Part shown: positions 37,275 through 46,550 of the stretch, one piece after another
How the letters are laid out: each line of letters starts with the position of its first letter
Numbering within the stretch: the first letter of the stretch is position 1
Assembly (NCBI GenBank): GCA_965219235.1
Contig: OZ244721.1
Coordinates: forward strand, 62,001-126,000
Direction: 5' to 3'
Source: CBDHCC01 sp965219235
Lineage (GTDB): Bacteria > Pseudomonadota > Alphaproteobacteria > Sphingomonadales > Sphingomonadaceae
DNA length: 64,000 bases
Program-made: the position numbers and the translations under genes
Notes under the pieces: generated by a model
Databases searched by the model: none
Told to the model about the DNA's origin: nothing
The model's input: only the letters and a program-made list of their open reading frames with translations

Positions 37275-38966
37275 ATGCTGACCCGCTTCCTCGCGCTCCT
37301 CGCCCTGCTGATGCCCGTCCTCGCCTCCGCGCAGGACATCCCCAGGCCGGGCGAGCCGGCGGTGCTGATCGACAATGTCGACGGCGTGGCGATCGAGGAC
37401 GGCGAGCTCTTGCGCTTCACCGGCCTGGTCATTGATCGGGACGGCCGCGTGGTCGCCCGGCTGAAGAAGGACGGCAAGCGGCCCAGGAACGTCGCCGTGG
37501 TGGACGGCAAGGGCGCGACCCTGCTGCCCGGCCTGATGGACGCGCACGTCCATGTGATGGGCACCGGCGAGCAGCGGATGCAGCTCGACCTGACCGACAC
37601 CGCCTCGCTCGCCGAGGCGCAGGCGAAGATCCGCGCGTGGGCGGCGGCGCGCACCGGCGGGGGCTGGATCGTCGGGCGCGGCTGGAACCAGGAGACGTGG
37701 GGCCTCGGCCGCTTTCCGACCGCCGCCGATCTCGACGCGGCGGTCGCCGACGTGCCGGTCTGGCTGGAGCGGGTCGACGGCCATGCCGGCTGGGCGAACA
37801 CCGCGGCGATGCGCGCGGCCGGCATCACCGCCACCACCAAGGCGCCCGAGGGTGGCCGGATCGAGACGGCGGCGGGCAAGCCCACCGGCCTGTTCGTCGA
37901 CAAGGCCACCGCGCTCGTCACCGCCGCGATCCCGCCCGCCGTGCCGGTCGATCGCGACCGCGCCTTCGTCCGGGCGCAGGAGCTGCTGCTCTCCCACGGC
38001 ATCACCGCGGTCGCCGACATGGGCACCACGCCGGACGACTGGCTGGTCTTCCGTCGGCTGGCGGACGCGGGCGGGTTGCAGGTGCGGATCGTGAGCTATG
38101 CCGCCGGTGTGCCCGCCGCGCTGGCGATCGGCGGCACCGGCCCGACGCCGTGGCTCTACAACGACCGACTGCGGCTGGTGGGGGTCAAGCTCTACGCCGA
38201 CGGCGCGCTGGGATCGCGTGGCGCGTGGCTGAAGGCGCCCTACGCCGATGCGGCCGGCCAGACCGGACTGCCGTTCCTGTCCGACACGGAGCTTCGCAAC
38301 CAGATGAGCCGCGCGGCGATGGACCGCTTCCAGCTCGCCGTCCACGCGATCGGCGACCGGGCGAACGAGCAGGTGCTCGACGCGATCGACGAACTGGTCC
38401 CGACCTACAGGGGCGACCGCCGCTGGCGGATCGAGCACGCGCAGGTGGTCGATCCCGCCGACCTGCCGCGATTCGGCCGCAACGGCATCGTCGCCTCCAT
38501 GCAGCCCACCCACCAGACCTCCGACCGCCTGATGGCGGAGGCGCGGCTGGGGGTGGACCGGCTGGCGGGCGCCTATGCCTGGGAGTCGATGATCCGGGCG
38601 GGCGCGCACCTGGCGCTCGGCTCCGACACGCCGGTCGAGAGCCCCGATCCGTTCGCCGGGCTGGCCGCCGCGATCAGCCGGCAGGACGCGGACGGTCAGC
38701 CGGATGGCGGCTGGCGGCCGGCCGAGCGGTTGACCCGCGCCCAGGCGCTGGCGGGCTTCACCAGCGAGGCGGCCTACGCCGCCTTCGCCGACGACCGCTT
38801 CGGCCGGCTGGCGCCCGGGCAGTGGGCCGACTTCGTCCTGGTCGACACCGATCCGACGACCGCCTCGCCCGAAGCGATCCGGGCGACCACCGTGCGGCAG
38901 ACCTGGATCGCGGGCCGGCCGGTGTGGCCCTATGCCAAGGCATTGGAGTCCGACGGACCCTCCTGA
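37275..38966 (+). CDS. exported amidohydrolase, YtcJ-like
   Basis: A 563-residue metal-dependent hydrolase with an N-terminal signal peptide (MLTRFLALLALLMPVLASAQ). The metal motif LMDAHVHVMG lies near residue 89. Later landmarks are KLYADGALGSRGAWL, HAIGDRANEQVLDAI, IEHAQVVDP and LGSDTPVESPDPF, which match the amidohydrolase family 3. Predicted periplasmic; substrate unknown. Confidence 0.87.
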   Translation: MLTRFLALLALLMPVLASAQDIPRPGEPAVLIDNVDGVAIEDGELLRFTGLVIDRDGRVVARLKKDGKRPRNVAVVDGKGATLLPGLMDAHVHVMGTGEQRMQLDLTDTASLAEAQAKIRAWAAARTGGGWIVGRGWNQETWGLGRFPTAADLDAAVADVPVWLERVDGHAGWANTAAMRAAGITATTKAPEGGRIETAAGKPTGLFVDKATALVTAAIPPAVPVDRDRAFVRAQELLLSHGITAVADMGTTPDDWLVFRRLADAGGLQVRIVSYAAGVPAALAIGGTGPTPWLYNDRLRLVGVKLYADGALGSRGAWLKAPYADAAGQTGLPFLSDTELRNQMSRAAMDRFQLAVHAIGDRANEQVLDAIDELVPTYRGDRRWRIEHAQVVDPADLPRFGRNGIVASMQPTHQTSDRLMAEARLGVDRLAGAYAWESMIRAGAHLALGSDTPVESPDPFAGLAAAISRQDADGQPDGGWRPAERLTRAQALAGFTSEAAYAAFADDRFGRLAPGQWADFVLVDTDPTTASPEAIRATTVRQTWIAGRPVWPYAKALESDGPS

Positions 38967-38973
38967 CGCACCC

Positions 38974-38994
38974 GGAACGCTCCACGCGCGTTCC
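38974..38994. repeat. inverted repeat upstream of ku
   Basis: GGAACGC-N7-GCGTTCC, 17 bases before the ku start, just after the amidohydrolase gene. It could be an operator for the Ku-LigD pair or a weak stem ending the previous gene. No regulator is known to match it. Confidence 0.35.
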
Positions 38995-39011
38995 CCACCG
39001 GACAGGAGGGT

Positions 39012-39854
39012 ATGGCGATGGCGGCACGCGCTTATTGGAAGGGGCAGATCCGGCTCGCGCTCGTGTCGATCGCGGTCGAGCTGTACCCCGCCACCAAATC
39101 CGGCGCGGCCATCGCCTTCAACCAGATCCACGAACCCACCGGCCAGCGGATCAAGTACGAGAAGGTGGTGCCTGGCGTCGGCCCCGTGGACCGCGACGAC
39201 ATCATCAAGGGCTTCGAGATCGAGAAGGGCTCCTACGTGCTGCTCGACGACGAGGAGATCGAGGCGGTCAGGATCGAGAGCAAGAAGACGCTGGAGCTGG
39301 TCCAGTTCGTGGGCGCGCACGAGATCGACGTGCTCTACTACGAGAAGCCCTATTTCGTGGTGCCCGCCGACACACTGGCGCAGGACGCCTTCATCGTGCT
39401 GCGCGATGCGCTGCGCTCGCAGGGCAAGGTCGGGCTGGGCCAGCTGTCGGTGCGCGGCAAGGAACAGCTCGTCAGCCTGAAGCCGTGCGGCGACGGGATG
39501 GTGCTCGAGATGCTGCGCTACGCCGACGAGGTGCGCCGCGCCCACAGCTATTTCGACGACATTCCGGACGGCACGCCGGAGCCGGAGCTGCTGGAGCTGG
39601 CGGAGGCGCTGATCGAGAAGAAGACCGCGCCGTTCGACCCGGCGGCGTTCCACGACCGCTACCAGGATGCGCTGCGCCGCCTGATCGACGAGAAGGCCAA
39701 GGCGAAGGGCGGCAAGGTGATCGAGGAGGCGGACGAACCGCCGGCGACCGGCAGCAACGTCATCGACCTGATGGCCGCGCTCAAGAAGTCGGTGGACAGC
39801 GCCGCGCCCGCTCCGGCCAAGACGCCGGCGGCCAAGGCCCGCAAGAAGGCCTGA
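39012..39854 (+). CDS. ku: Ku DNA end-binding protein
   Basis: Homodimeric ring that binds double-strand DNA ends in bacterial end joining. The 280-residue product has the Ku core (ARAYWKGQIRLALVSIAVEL, YEKVVPG, DVLYYEKPYFVVP) and an alanine/lysine-rich tail (PAKTPAAKARKKA) of the kind that binds DNA and LigD. Four bases separate its stop from ligD. GGAGG precedes the ATG. Confidence 0.95.
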   Translation: MAMAARAYWKGQIRLALVSIAVELYPATKSGAAIAFNQIHEPTGQRIKYEKVVPGVGPVDRDDIIKGFEIEKGSYVLLDDEEIEAVRIESKKTLELVQFVGAHEIDVLYYEKPYFVVPADTLAQDAFIVLRDALRSQGKVGLGQLSVRGKEQLVSLKPCGDGMVLEMLRYADEVRRAHSYFDDIPDGTPEPELLELAEALIEKKTAPFDPAAFHDRYQDALRRLIDEKAKAKGGKVIEEADEPPATGSNVIDLMAALKKSVDSAAPAPAKTPAAKARKKA

Positions 39855-39858
39855 GCCG

Positions 39859-42306
39859 GTGCCGGCCGCCGACCCGCTCGCCACCTACAACGCCAAGCGC
39901 GATTTCGCGCGCACGCCGGAGCCGGCCGGGCAGGCGGCGCGTGCGGCCGGCAACCTCTTCATGGTCCAGAAGCACGACGCCACCCGGCTCCACTGGGACC
40001 TGCGGCTGGAGGTGGACGGGGTGCTGAAGAGCTGGGCGGTGACCAAGGGGCCGTCGCTCGACCCGGGCGACAAGCGGCTGGCGGTCCGGACGGAGGACCA
40101 TCCGCTGTCCTACGCCACCTTCGAAGGCACGATCCCCAAGGGGCAGTATGGCGGCGGGACGGTGATGCTGTGGGATCGCGGGACCTGGGCACCGATCGTG
40201 GGCAAGAGCGCGGCCGACCTGGAGGAGGGGCACCTGCACTTCACGTGTCACGGCGAGCGGATGAAGGGCGAGTGGCTGCTGGTGCGGATGAAGGGGCGGC
40301 CGGGCGAGAAGCGCGAGAACTGGCTGCTCCGCAAGATTGAAGATGCCTATGCCGATCCCGGTCACGATCTGGTGGCCCGCGCGCTCACCAGCGTGGCGAC
40401 CGGCCGGTCGATGGCGGAGATCGCGGCCGGGGTGGAGCGGGAGGCACCCCCTCCCGCCAAAGCCGATGGGAAGGCCAAGGCGAAGCGGAAGCCCGCCAGG
40501 CTCCCCGCCTTCCGCCAGCCCCAGCTGGCCACGCTGGTGGACGCGGTGCCGACCGGCAACGACTGGCTGTACGAGATCAAGTTCGACGGCTATCGCGCGC
40601 AGATCGCGGCGGCGGGCGACAGGGTGACGGTCTACACCCGCTCCGGGCTGGACTGGACCGAGACCTTCCGGCCGATCGCCGACGCGATCGCCGCGCTCGA
40701 CCTGCCCTCGTGCCTGATCGACGGCGAGATCGTCGCGATGGGGCCGGACGGGAACCCCAGCTTCACCGCGCTCCGGACCACGCTGAAGAGCGAGCGGCCG
40801 GCCCCGCTCCACCTCTTCGCCTTCGACCTGCTGGAGGCGGACGGCGAGGACCTGACCTCCCACAGCAACATCGAGCGCAAGGAGCGTCTGGAGGCGCTGC
40901 TGGCCGCCGCCACGCCGCCGATCCATGTCGCCGACCACGTCATCGGCGCGGGCGAGGCGCTCTATCGGACGATGTGCGACGCGGGGCAGGAGGGGATCAT
41001 CGCCAAGCGCGCCGCCGCCCCCTATCGCCGCCGCCGCACGCGCGACTGGGTGAAGGTGAAATGCACCCGGCGGCAGGAGTTCGTGATCGTCGGCTGGTCG
41101 GAGAGCACGGCCAAGGGCCGCGCCTTCGCCTCGTTGCTGCTCGCGCAGCACGAGGGCGAGGCGCTGGTCTACAAGGGCAAGGTCGGCACCGGCTTCGACG
41201 AGGCCATAATGGGCGATGTCGCGGCGAAGCTCGACCGGATCGAGCGCAAGACGCCGCCGACAGACGTGCCGAAGGCGGAGGCGCGCGGCGCGCACTGGGT
41301 GACGCCGAAGCTGGTGGCGGAGGTCGCCTTCGCCGAGTTCACCGGCGACGGCCGGGTGCGCCACGCCAGCTTCCTGGGCCTGCGCGGCGACAAACCGGCC
41401 GCCGACGTGGTGCCGGAGCGCGCCGCGCCCGCGCCGCCACCCGCCTCGCCCGTCAGGATCAGCTCGCGCGACCGCGTGGTCTTCCCCGACAGCGGCCAGA
41501 CCAAGGGTGAGCTGGCCGACTATTATGCCGCCATCGCCCCGCTGCTCCTCGCCCACGCCGCCGGGCGGCCGATCAGCCTGGTGCGCTGTCCGCAGGGCCG
41601 CGCGAAGAAATGCTTCTTCCAGAAGCACGACAGCGGCTCCTTCGGCGACCATGTGCGCCACGTTCCGGTGCCGGAAAAGGACGGCGGCGTGGAGGACTAT
41701 CTCTACGTCACCGACGCCGCCGGGCTGCTGCAATGCGTGCAGATGGGCACGATCGAGGTCCATGGCTGGATGAGCCGGGTGGACGCGCTGGAGCGGCCCG
41801 ACCGCATGATCTTCGACCTCGACCCGGACGAGGGGCTGGGCTTCGCCGAGGTCAAGACGGCGGCCACCGACATCCGCGACCGGCTGGCCGACCTCGGCCT
41901 CGCCTCCTTCGCGATGCTGTCGGGGGGCAAGGGGGTCCATGTGATCGTGCCGCTCACCCCCGATCACGACTGGGACGCGCACAAGGACTTCGCCCGCCGC
42001 TTCGCCGAGGCGCTGTCGCTGGCCGAACCCGACCGTTTCACCGCCACGATGAGCAAGGCCAAGCGCACCGGACGCATCTTCATCGACTGGCTGAGGAACC
42101 AGCGCGGCAGCACGGCCGTGGTCCCCTACTCCGTGCGAGCCCGCGCCGGCGCGCCGGTGGCCGCGCCGGTCGCGTGGGGGGAGCTCGCCGACCTGGACAC
42201 CGCCGCCCGCTTCGCCATCGCCCACGCCGGCGCGCTGATCGCCCGGGCGTCCGCCCCCGATCTCACCGGCTGGGGTTTCGCCGAGCAGCGCCTGCCTGCG
42301 GTGTGA
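39859..42306 (+). CDS. ligD: ATP-dependent DNA ligase D (three-domain)
   Basis: An 815-residue end-joining enzyme. Order of domains: 3'-phosphoesterase (about 1-190, with KHDATRLHWDLRLE), adenylating ligase (about 215-510, active lysine in YEIKFDGYRAQ, then DGEIVAMG), and primase-polymerase (about 535-815, with FDLDPDEGLGF and GGKGVHVIVPL). Start is GTG. All catalytic motifs look intact. Works with Ku just upstream. Confidence 0.95.
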   Translation: MPAADPLATYNAKRDFARTPEPAGQAARAAGNLFMVQKHDATRLHWDLRLEVDGVLKSWAVTKGPSLDPGDKRLAVRTEDHPLSYATFEGTIPKGQYGGGTVMLWDRGTWAPIVGKSAADLEEGHLHFTCHGERMKGEWLLVRMKGRPGEKRENWLLRKIEDAYADPGHDLVARALTSVATGRSMAEIAAGVEREAPPPAKADGKAKAKRKPARLPAFRQPQLATLVDAVPTGNDWLYEIKFDGYRAQIAAAGDRVTVYTRSGLDWTETFRPIADAIAALDLPSCLIDGEIVAMGPDGNPSFTALRTTLKSERPAPLHLFAFDLLEADGEDLTSHSNIERKERLEALLAAATPPIHVADHVIGAGEALYRTMCDAGQEGIIAKRAAAPYRRRRTRDWVKVKCTRRQEFVIVGWSESTAKGRAFASLLLAQHEGEALVYKGKVGTGFDEAIMGDVAAKLDRIERKTPPTDVPKAEARGAHWVTPKLVAEVAFAEFTGDGRVRHASFLGLRGDKPAADVVPERAAPAPPPASPVRISSRDRVVFPDSGQTKGELADYYAAIAPLLLAHAAGRPISLVRCPQGRAKKCFFQKHDSGSFGDHVRHVPVPEKDGGVEDYLYVTDAAGLLQCVQMGTIEVHGWMSRVDALERPDRMIFDLDPDEGLGFAEVKTAATDIRDRLADLGLASFAMLSGGKGVHVIVPLTPDHDWDAHKDFARRFAEALSLAEPDRFTATMSKAKRTGRIFIDWLRNQRGSTAVVPYSVRARAGAPVAAPVAWGELADLDTAARFAIAHAGALIARASAPDLTGWGFAEQRLPAV

Positions 42307-42421
42307 TCGGAACGCTGGACCGGCATCTCTGTGTGGCGGAGACCGGCGCTCGTTAACGCTTTTGACGGATCGGCGTGTTCGATGCGAAGGAGCCGCACAT
42401 CCACCCGGAGGTCCGCCCGCG

Positions 42422-43936
42422 ATGTTCGCACCCCGACTGCCGTCCCTCGCCGGTCGCACGCACACCACGGCGCCCGCCGACACCGCGGATACGGTGCTCG
42501 GCCGAACGATCGCGAAGCGGCTGGCGGCGCATCCGGACCGCTGCGGCCTTCATCTGCTGCGCGACGGCAAGGATGCGTTCGCGGCGCGCGCGCTGCTCGC
42601 CCGCGCGGCCGAGCGGACGCTCGACGTGCAGTACTACATCTGGCATCACGACCTCTCCTCCACGCTGATGCTGAGCGAGATGCGCGCGGCCGCCGACCGG
42701 GGTGTGCGCGTGCGGATGCTGCTCGACGACAACGGCATCGGCGGACTGGACGACACGCTGTCGGCGCTGAACGAGCATCCCGGGGTCGAGGTGCGGCTGT
42801 TCAACCCGTTCGTGATCCGCAAACCCAAGAGCCTCAATTACCTGCTCGACTTCGCGCGCCTCAACCGGCGGATGCACAACAAGAGCTTCACCGCCGACAA
42901 CCAGGCGACGATCGTGGGGGGGCGCAATGTCGGTGACGAGTATTTCGGCGCGCGCGAGGACGACCTGTTCGTGGACCTGGACGTGTTGTGCCTGGGCGGC
43001 GTGGTGGGACAGGTGTCGGACTGTTTCGACCGCTACTGGAACAGCGGCTGCGCTTATCCGGCCGAGCGCATCCTCTCACCGGTGTCGGACGCGCGCAAGG
43101 CGGAGCTGGCGCGTCGGGCGGCGGCGGTCGCCGACAGCGAGGAGGCGCACGACTATCGCGAGGCGATCCGCAAGCTGCCGCTGTTCGACGAGATGGAGGA
43201 CGGCGAGCTTGAGTTCACCTGGGCGCCCGCGCGTCTGATCAGCGACCCTCCGGACAAGGCGGTCGGCCGAGCGCCGCCGGGCGAGCTGCTCGCGGGTCGG
43301 CTGGCGCAGGCGCTGGGCGAGCCCAGCCGCCAGCTGACGGTGATCTCCGGCTATTTCGTGCCCACCCGGGCCGGCACGGACGCGCTGGTCGCGATGGCGA
43401 GGCGCGGAGTGGAGGTGCGCGTGCTCACCAACTCCTACGCCGCGACGGACGTGGGCTTCGTCCATGCGGGCTATGTCCGCCGCCGCAAGCGCCTGGCGCG
43501 CGCCGGCGTGCGGCTGTTCGAGATGCCGGCCCCGGACGACCAGGCCAAGACCGTCCGCAAGTTCGTCCGCTCCGGGTCCGGGCGCGGCCGCTCGCTGCGC
43601 GCGGCGGGCACGACGCTGCACGCGAAGAGCTTCGGGGTGGACGGAGAGCGGCTGTTCGTCGGCTCGTTCAACTTCGACCCGCGCTCGATCCACCTCAACA
43701 CCGAGCAGGGGCTGGTGATCGAGAGCGCGGATCTCGCCGGCGAGATGGCCCGCGCCTTCGACGAGGATATAATCCCGGCCACTTACAACGTCCGTGCGAC
43801 CGCCGCGGGCGATCTCGTCTGGATCGACCGTCGCGACGACGAGCCGCAGCCGGAGCGGGTGGAGCCCGGCACCACCGTCGCCTCGCGCGCCGTCGTGCGG
43901 CTCCTCTCTCATCTGCCGATCGAGTGGCTGCTGTAG
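42422..43936 (+). CDS. phospholipase D-family phosphatidyltransferase
   Basis: A 504-residue protein with two HKD motifs: MHNKSFTADNQATIVGGRN and LHAKSFGVDGERLFVGSFN. This layout is that of cardiolipin synthase/PLD-like enzymes that act on phospholipids. It has no obvious membrane helix at the N-terminus, unlike ClsA. Role in cardiolipin synthesis is an inference. Stands between ligD and a MATE exporter. Confidence 0.85.
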   Translation: MFAPRLPSLAGRTHTTAPADTADTVLGRTIAKRLAAHPDRCGLHLLRDGKDAFAARALLARAAERTLDVQYYIWHHDLSSTLMLSEMRAAADRGVRVRMLLDDNGIGGLDDTLSALNEHPGVEVRLFNPFVIRKPKSLNYLLDFARLNRRMHNKSFTADNQATIVGGRNVGDEYFGAREDDLFVDLDVLCLGGVVGQVSDCFDRYWNSGCAYPAERILSPVSDARKAELARRAAAVADSEEAHDYREAIRKLPLFDEMEDGELEFTWAPARLISDPPDKAVGRAPPGELLAGRLAQALGEPSRQLTVISGYFVPTRAGTDALVAMARRGVEVRVLTNSYAATDVGFVHAGYVRRRKRLARAGVRLFEMPAPDDQAKTVRKFVRSGSGRGRSLRAAGTTLHAKSFGVDGERLFVGSFNFDPRSIHLNTEQGLVIESADLAGEMARAFDEDIIPATYNVRATAAGDLVWIDRRDDEPQPERVEPGTTVASRAVVRLLSHLPIEWLL

Positions 43937-43966
43937 GCGCGCGACGTTCGTGCTAGGCGCGCCGCC

Positions 43967-45394
43967 ATGGCGGCCGCAGGCGATCCGAACCGGGAGCGTG
44001 GGGGGCGGTCGGCCGGGACGCCCGGAGAGCTGCGCGCGCTTCTGTCGCTCGCCGGACCCCTGGTCGGGGCCAACCTCCTCCAGATGGCGGTCTATGCCAG
44101 CGACGTGATCTTCATCGCCCGGCTCGGCACCGACGCGCTCGCGGCCGCGACGCTGGGCGTCTATCTCTACACGGTCGTGCTGTTCGCGTTGATCGGCCTG
44201 GTGAGCGCCGCCGCGCCGTTGATCGCCGCGGAGCTCGGGCGGCGCCGTCACGCAGTCCGCGAGGTGCGCCGCTCGTTCCGCATGGCGCTGTGGCTGGCGG
44301 TTCTGGCCAGCCTGCCCTGCATGGCGGTGATGGCGCACGGCGGCGCGATCCTGAGCGCGCTGGGCCAGGACGTCGCCGCGTCCGCGAGCGCCGACGCCTT
44401 CCTCCACATCCTGCTCTGGGCGTTCGTGCCCACGGTCGTGGCGGCGGTCATGCGAATCACGGTCGCGGCGCTCGGCCGACCCGGCTGGGCGATGGCGGTG
44501 ACCGCGGCCGCGCTGGCGGTCAACGTGCTGGGCAACTGGCTGCTGGTGTTCGGCCATGGCGGCTTTCCGGCCATGGGCATCCGCGGATCGGCGCTGGCGA
44601 GCACCGTCACCAGCCTGGCGACTGTCGCGAGCTACGTCGTCATTTTCACTGGCGACCGGCATCTTCGCCGCTACCGCCTGTTCGGCGCGTGGTGGCGCGC
44701 GGAGTGGGGCCGCATGGTGGAGCTGGTGCGCCTCGGCGTCCCGATCGCCCTCACCATGACCTTCGAAGGCGCGGTGTTCAGCGCCGCCGCCTTCCTGATG
44801 GGTCTGATCGGCGTGACGGAGGTCGCCGCGCACGCGGTGGCGCTCCAGATCGCCGCGGTCGCCTTCCAGGTGCCGTTCGGCATCGCCCAGGCGGCCACCA
44901 TCCGGGTCGGCATGGCCTATGGCGCGGCGGACCGGGTGTGGATCGCGCGCGCCGGGCGGGTGGCGCTGGCCACCGGGATCGGTTTCATGGGCGTGACGGC
45001 GACCGCGCTGTGGATCGCGCCGCGCCTGTTCGTTTCCGCCTATCTGGACGTCCATGCGGCCGCGAACGCGCGGACGGTGGGGCTGGCCGTCGACTATTTG
45101 GCGGTGGCGGCGGCCTTCCAGCTGTTCGATGGCGCGCAGACGGTCGCGGCGGGCGTGCTGCGCGGCCTGCAGGACACGCGCGTGCCGATGATCGTCGCTG
45201 GCCTCGGCTACTGGGTCGCGGGCTTCGGCACGGCGGTGGTGCTGGGCTTTCCGGCGGGCCTGGAGGGGGTGGGCATATGGATCGGCTTGGCGACCGGACT
45301 GGCGGTTGTCGCCCTGGCCCTCGGCGCACGCTGGCACGGGCGCGAACAACTGGGACTGCTGAGGGGCGCTGGCATCGCAGCGCCAACCGGCTGA
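43967..45394 (+). CDS. MATE-family efflux transporter
   Basis: A 475-residue inner-membrane protein with 12 predicted helices, two homologous halves beginning near LLSLAGPLVGANLLQMAVYASDVIF and MVELVRLGVPIALTMTFEGAVF. The family exports cationic drugs or other small molecules using sodium or proton gradients. Substrate unknown. Confidence 0.9.
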   Translation: MAAAGDPNRERGGRSAGTPGELRALLSLAGPLVGANLLQMAVYASDVIFIARLGTDALAAATLGVYLYTVVLFALIGLVSAAAPLIAAELGRRRHAVREVRRSFRMALWLAVLASLPCMAVMAHGGAILSALGQDVAASASADAFLHILLWAFVPTVVAAVMRITVAALGRPGWAMAVTAAALAVNVLGNWLLVFGHGGFPAMGIRGSALASTVTSLATVASYVVIFTGDRHLRRYRLFGAWWRAEWGRMVELVRLGVPIALTMTFEGAVFSAAAFLMGLIGVTEVAAHAVALQIAAVAFQVPFGIAQAATIRVGMAYGAADRVWIARAGRVALATGIGFMGVTATALWIAPRLFVSAYLDVHAAANARTVGLAVDYLAVAAAFQLFDGAQTVAAGVLRGLQDTRVPMIVAGLGYWVAGFGTAVVLGFPAGLEGVGIWIGLATGLAVVALALGARWHGREQLGLLRGAGIAAPTG

Positions 45395-45614
45395 GCGCGC
45401 CCGGACAACGTGGCGACGCGGCAGGCGGCGTGTCGTCCAGCATCTATTCCATTACGGTCCTGCGGTCGGCACCTCTTTCAGGGTGCGGACGATCCGTCGG
45501 ACTCCGTTGATCATGTGATGCCCTTGGCCAAACCGTTACATAAATGCCACGGTTCGGTCCCGATTGTTTTTTCTATGGAAAACATTTGGTCATCTCGCTG
45601 TTGTTAGCGCTTGA

Positions 45615-45646
45615 CGGCGGCCTTGGCAGAGAAGAAAGGGCCGCCG
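45615..45646 (+). promoter_or_regulatory. hairpin in the outer-membrane protein leader
   Basis: A perfect 8-bp stem CGGCGGCC/GGCCGCCG with a 16-base loop lies 25 bases before the start of the outer-membrane protein gene, followed by an A-rich stretch with AAAGGAAAA. The upstream 200 bases are AT-richer than average and probably hold the promoter. It may stabilise the mRNA or be an sRNA target. Confidence 0.4.
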
Positions 45647-45670
45647 CAGCGTCAGCAAAAGGAAAATAAT

Positions 45671-46258
45671 ATGCGGATCATCACAGCAGCAGCGATCGTC
45701 ACGGCCGCGGCGGCCATCTCCGCCCCCGCGATGGCGCAGGACGAGGCTCCCGACGGCACGCGCGCCTTCACCATCGAGCCCTATGTCGGCGTCATGGGGG
45801 GCTACCACGAGTTTGACAGCGACCAGCGCGGACCGCTCACGCGCGGCTGCAACGGCGCGTCGGGCTGCGCCGATGGCGGGTTCGTCGAGGGCGTGGCCGG
45901 CATCAACGGCGGCCTGGGTCCGGTGTTCATCGGCGTCGAGGGCAACATCGCCAAGGGCTTTAAGGGCCTGGACTACGAGTATGGCGTGTACGGTCGCTTC
46001 GGCGGTCGCGCCGGCGAGAGCGGCATGATCTACGGCAAGGTCGGCTATCAGTGGGTCCGCACCAAGGAGCGCAACATCTTCACCGGCCGCAGGCAGCGCG
46101 ACAACGCCATTGCCTACGGCCTGGGCGTGGAGGTCGGGCCCAAGGACATCGGCCTGGGCGGTCTGATCGGCCAGTCGGGCGTGCGCCTGCGGCTGGAGGC
46201 GAACACCTTCGATTTCCAAAGCGTCCGTCCGTCGGCCGGCGTGGTGTTCCACTTCTGA
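45671..46258 (+). CDS. outer-membrane beta-barrel protein
   Basis: A 195-residue exported protein: signal peptide MRIITAAAIVTAAAAISAPAMAQ, then alternating hydrophobic strands (YVGVMGGYHEF, IYGKVGYQWVRT, YGLGVEVGP, RLRLEANTFDF) and a C-terminal aromatic residue in SAGVVFHF, the signature for outer-membrane insertion. A small eight-stranded porin-like barrel is likely. Two cysteines (near residues 60 and 66) may form a loop disulfide. Function unknown. Confidence 0.82.
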   Translation: MRIITAAAIVTAAAAISAPAMAQDEAPDGTRAFTIEPYVGVMGGYHEFDSDQRGPLTRGCNGASGCADGGFVEGVAGINGGLGPVFIGVEGNIAKGFKGLDYEYGVYGRFGGRAGESGMIYGKVGYQWVRTKERNIFTGRRQRDNAIAYGLGVEVGPKDIGLGGLIGQSGVRLRLEANTFDFQSVRPSAGVVFHF

Positions 46259-46306
46259 TCGCACTCTGAGACAACGCTGGGCGGCGCGAAGGGTGTCGGT
46301 TCTGAA

Positions 46307-46456
46307 CTAGCCGAACTCCTCCGTCGCCGGCGTACCGTCCGTTTCCGGCGACATGGTCAAGACGGGCGCCATACCAGCGAGCAGCGGGAATAGCATGGAT
46401 CGGCGCACGAGGTCATAAGCGTTCCTCGGGCGCGATAGGATCGACGCCTCGCTCAT
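46307..46456 (-). CDS. possible 49-residue ORF
   Basis: A short frame beginning MSEASILSRPRNAYDLVRRS with a hydrophobic middle (MLFPLLAGMAPVLTM) fills part of the 292-base gap between the outer-membrane protein and the glycosyltransferase. No ribosome site is seen. It could be chance or a remnant; I report it mainly because nothing else is recognised in this gap. Confidence 0.15.
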   Translation of the reverse strand: MSEASILSRPRNAYDLVRRSMLFPLLAGMAPVLTMSPETDGTPATEEFG

Positions 46457-46550
46457 CAACCCACTCGTTGCCGAAGGGCGCCCGCTGAACGAACGCCGTG
46501 CCTCTGCGGATAAGTGCGGCTTGGCACCATCCTTGTGGGCTTCACACAGG

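Noticed and set aside
36282..39884. A 1,200-codon open frame on the minus strand
   Set aside because: It is antisense to the dehydrogenase, amidohydrolase and Ku genes, which have full catalytic motifs.
42307..42421. EcfG promoter before the phospholipase-D-family gene
   Set aside because: GGAAC is present near 42309 but no CGTT follows at 16-17 bases.
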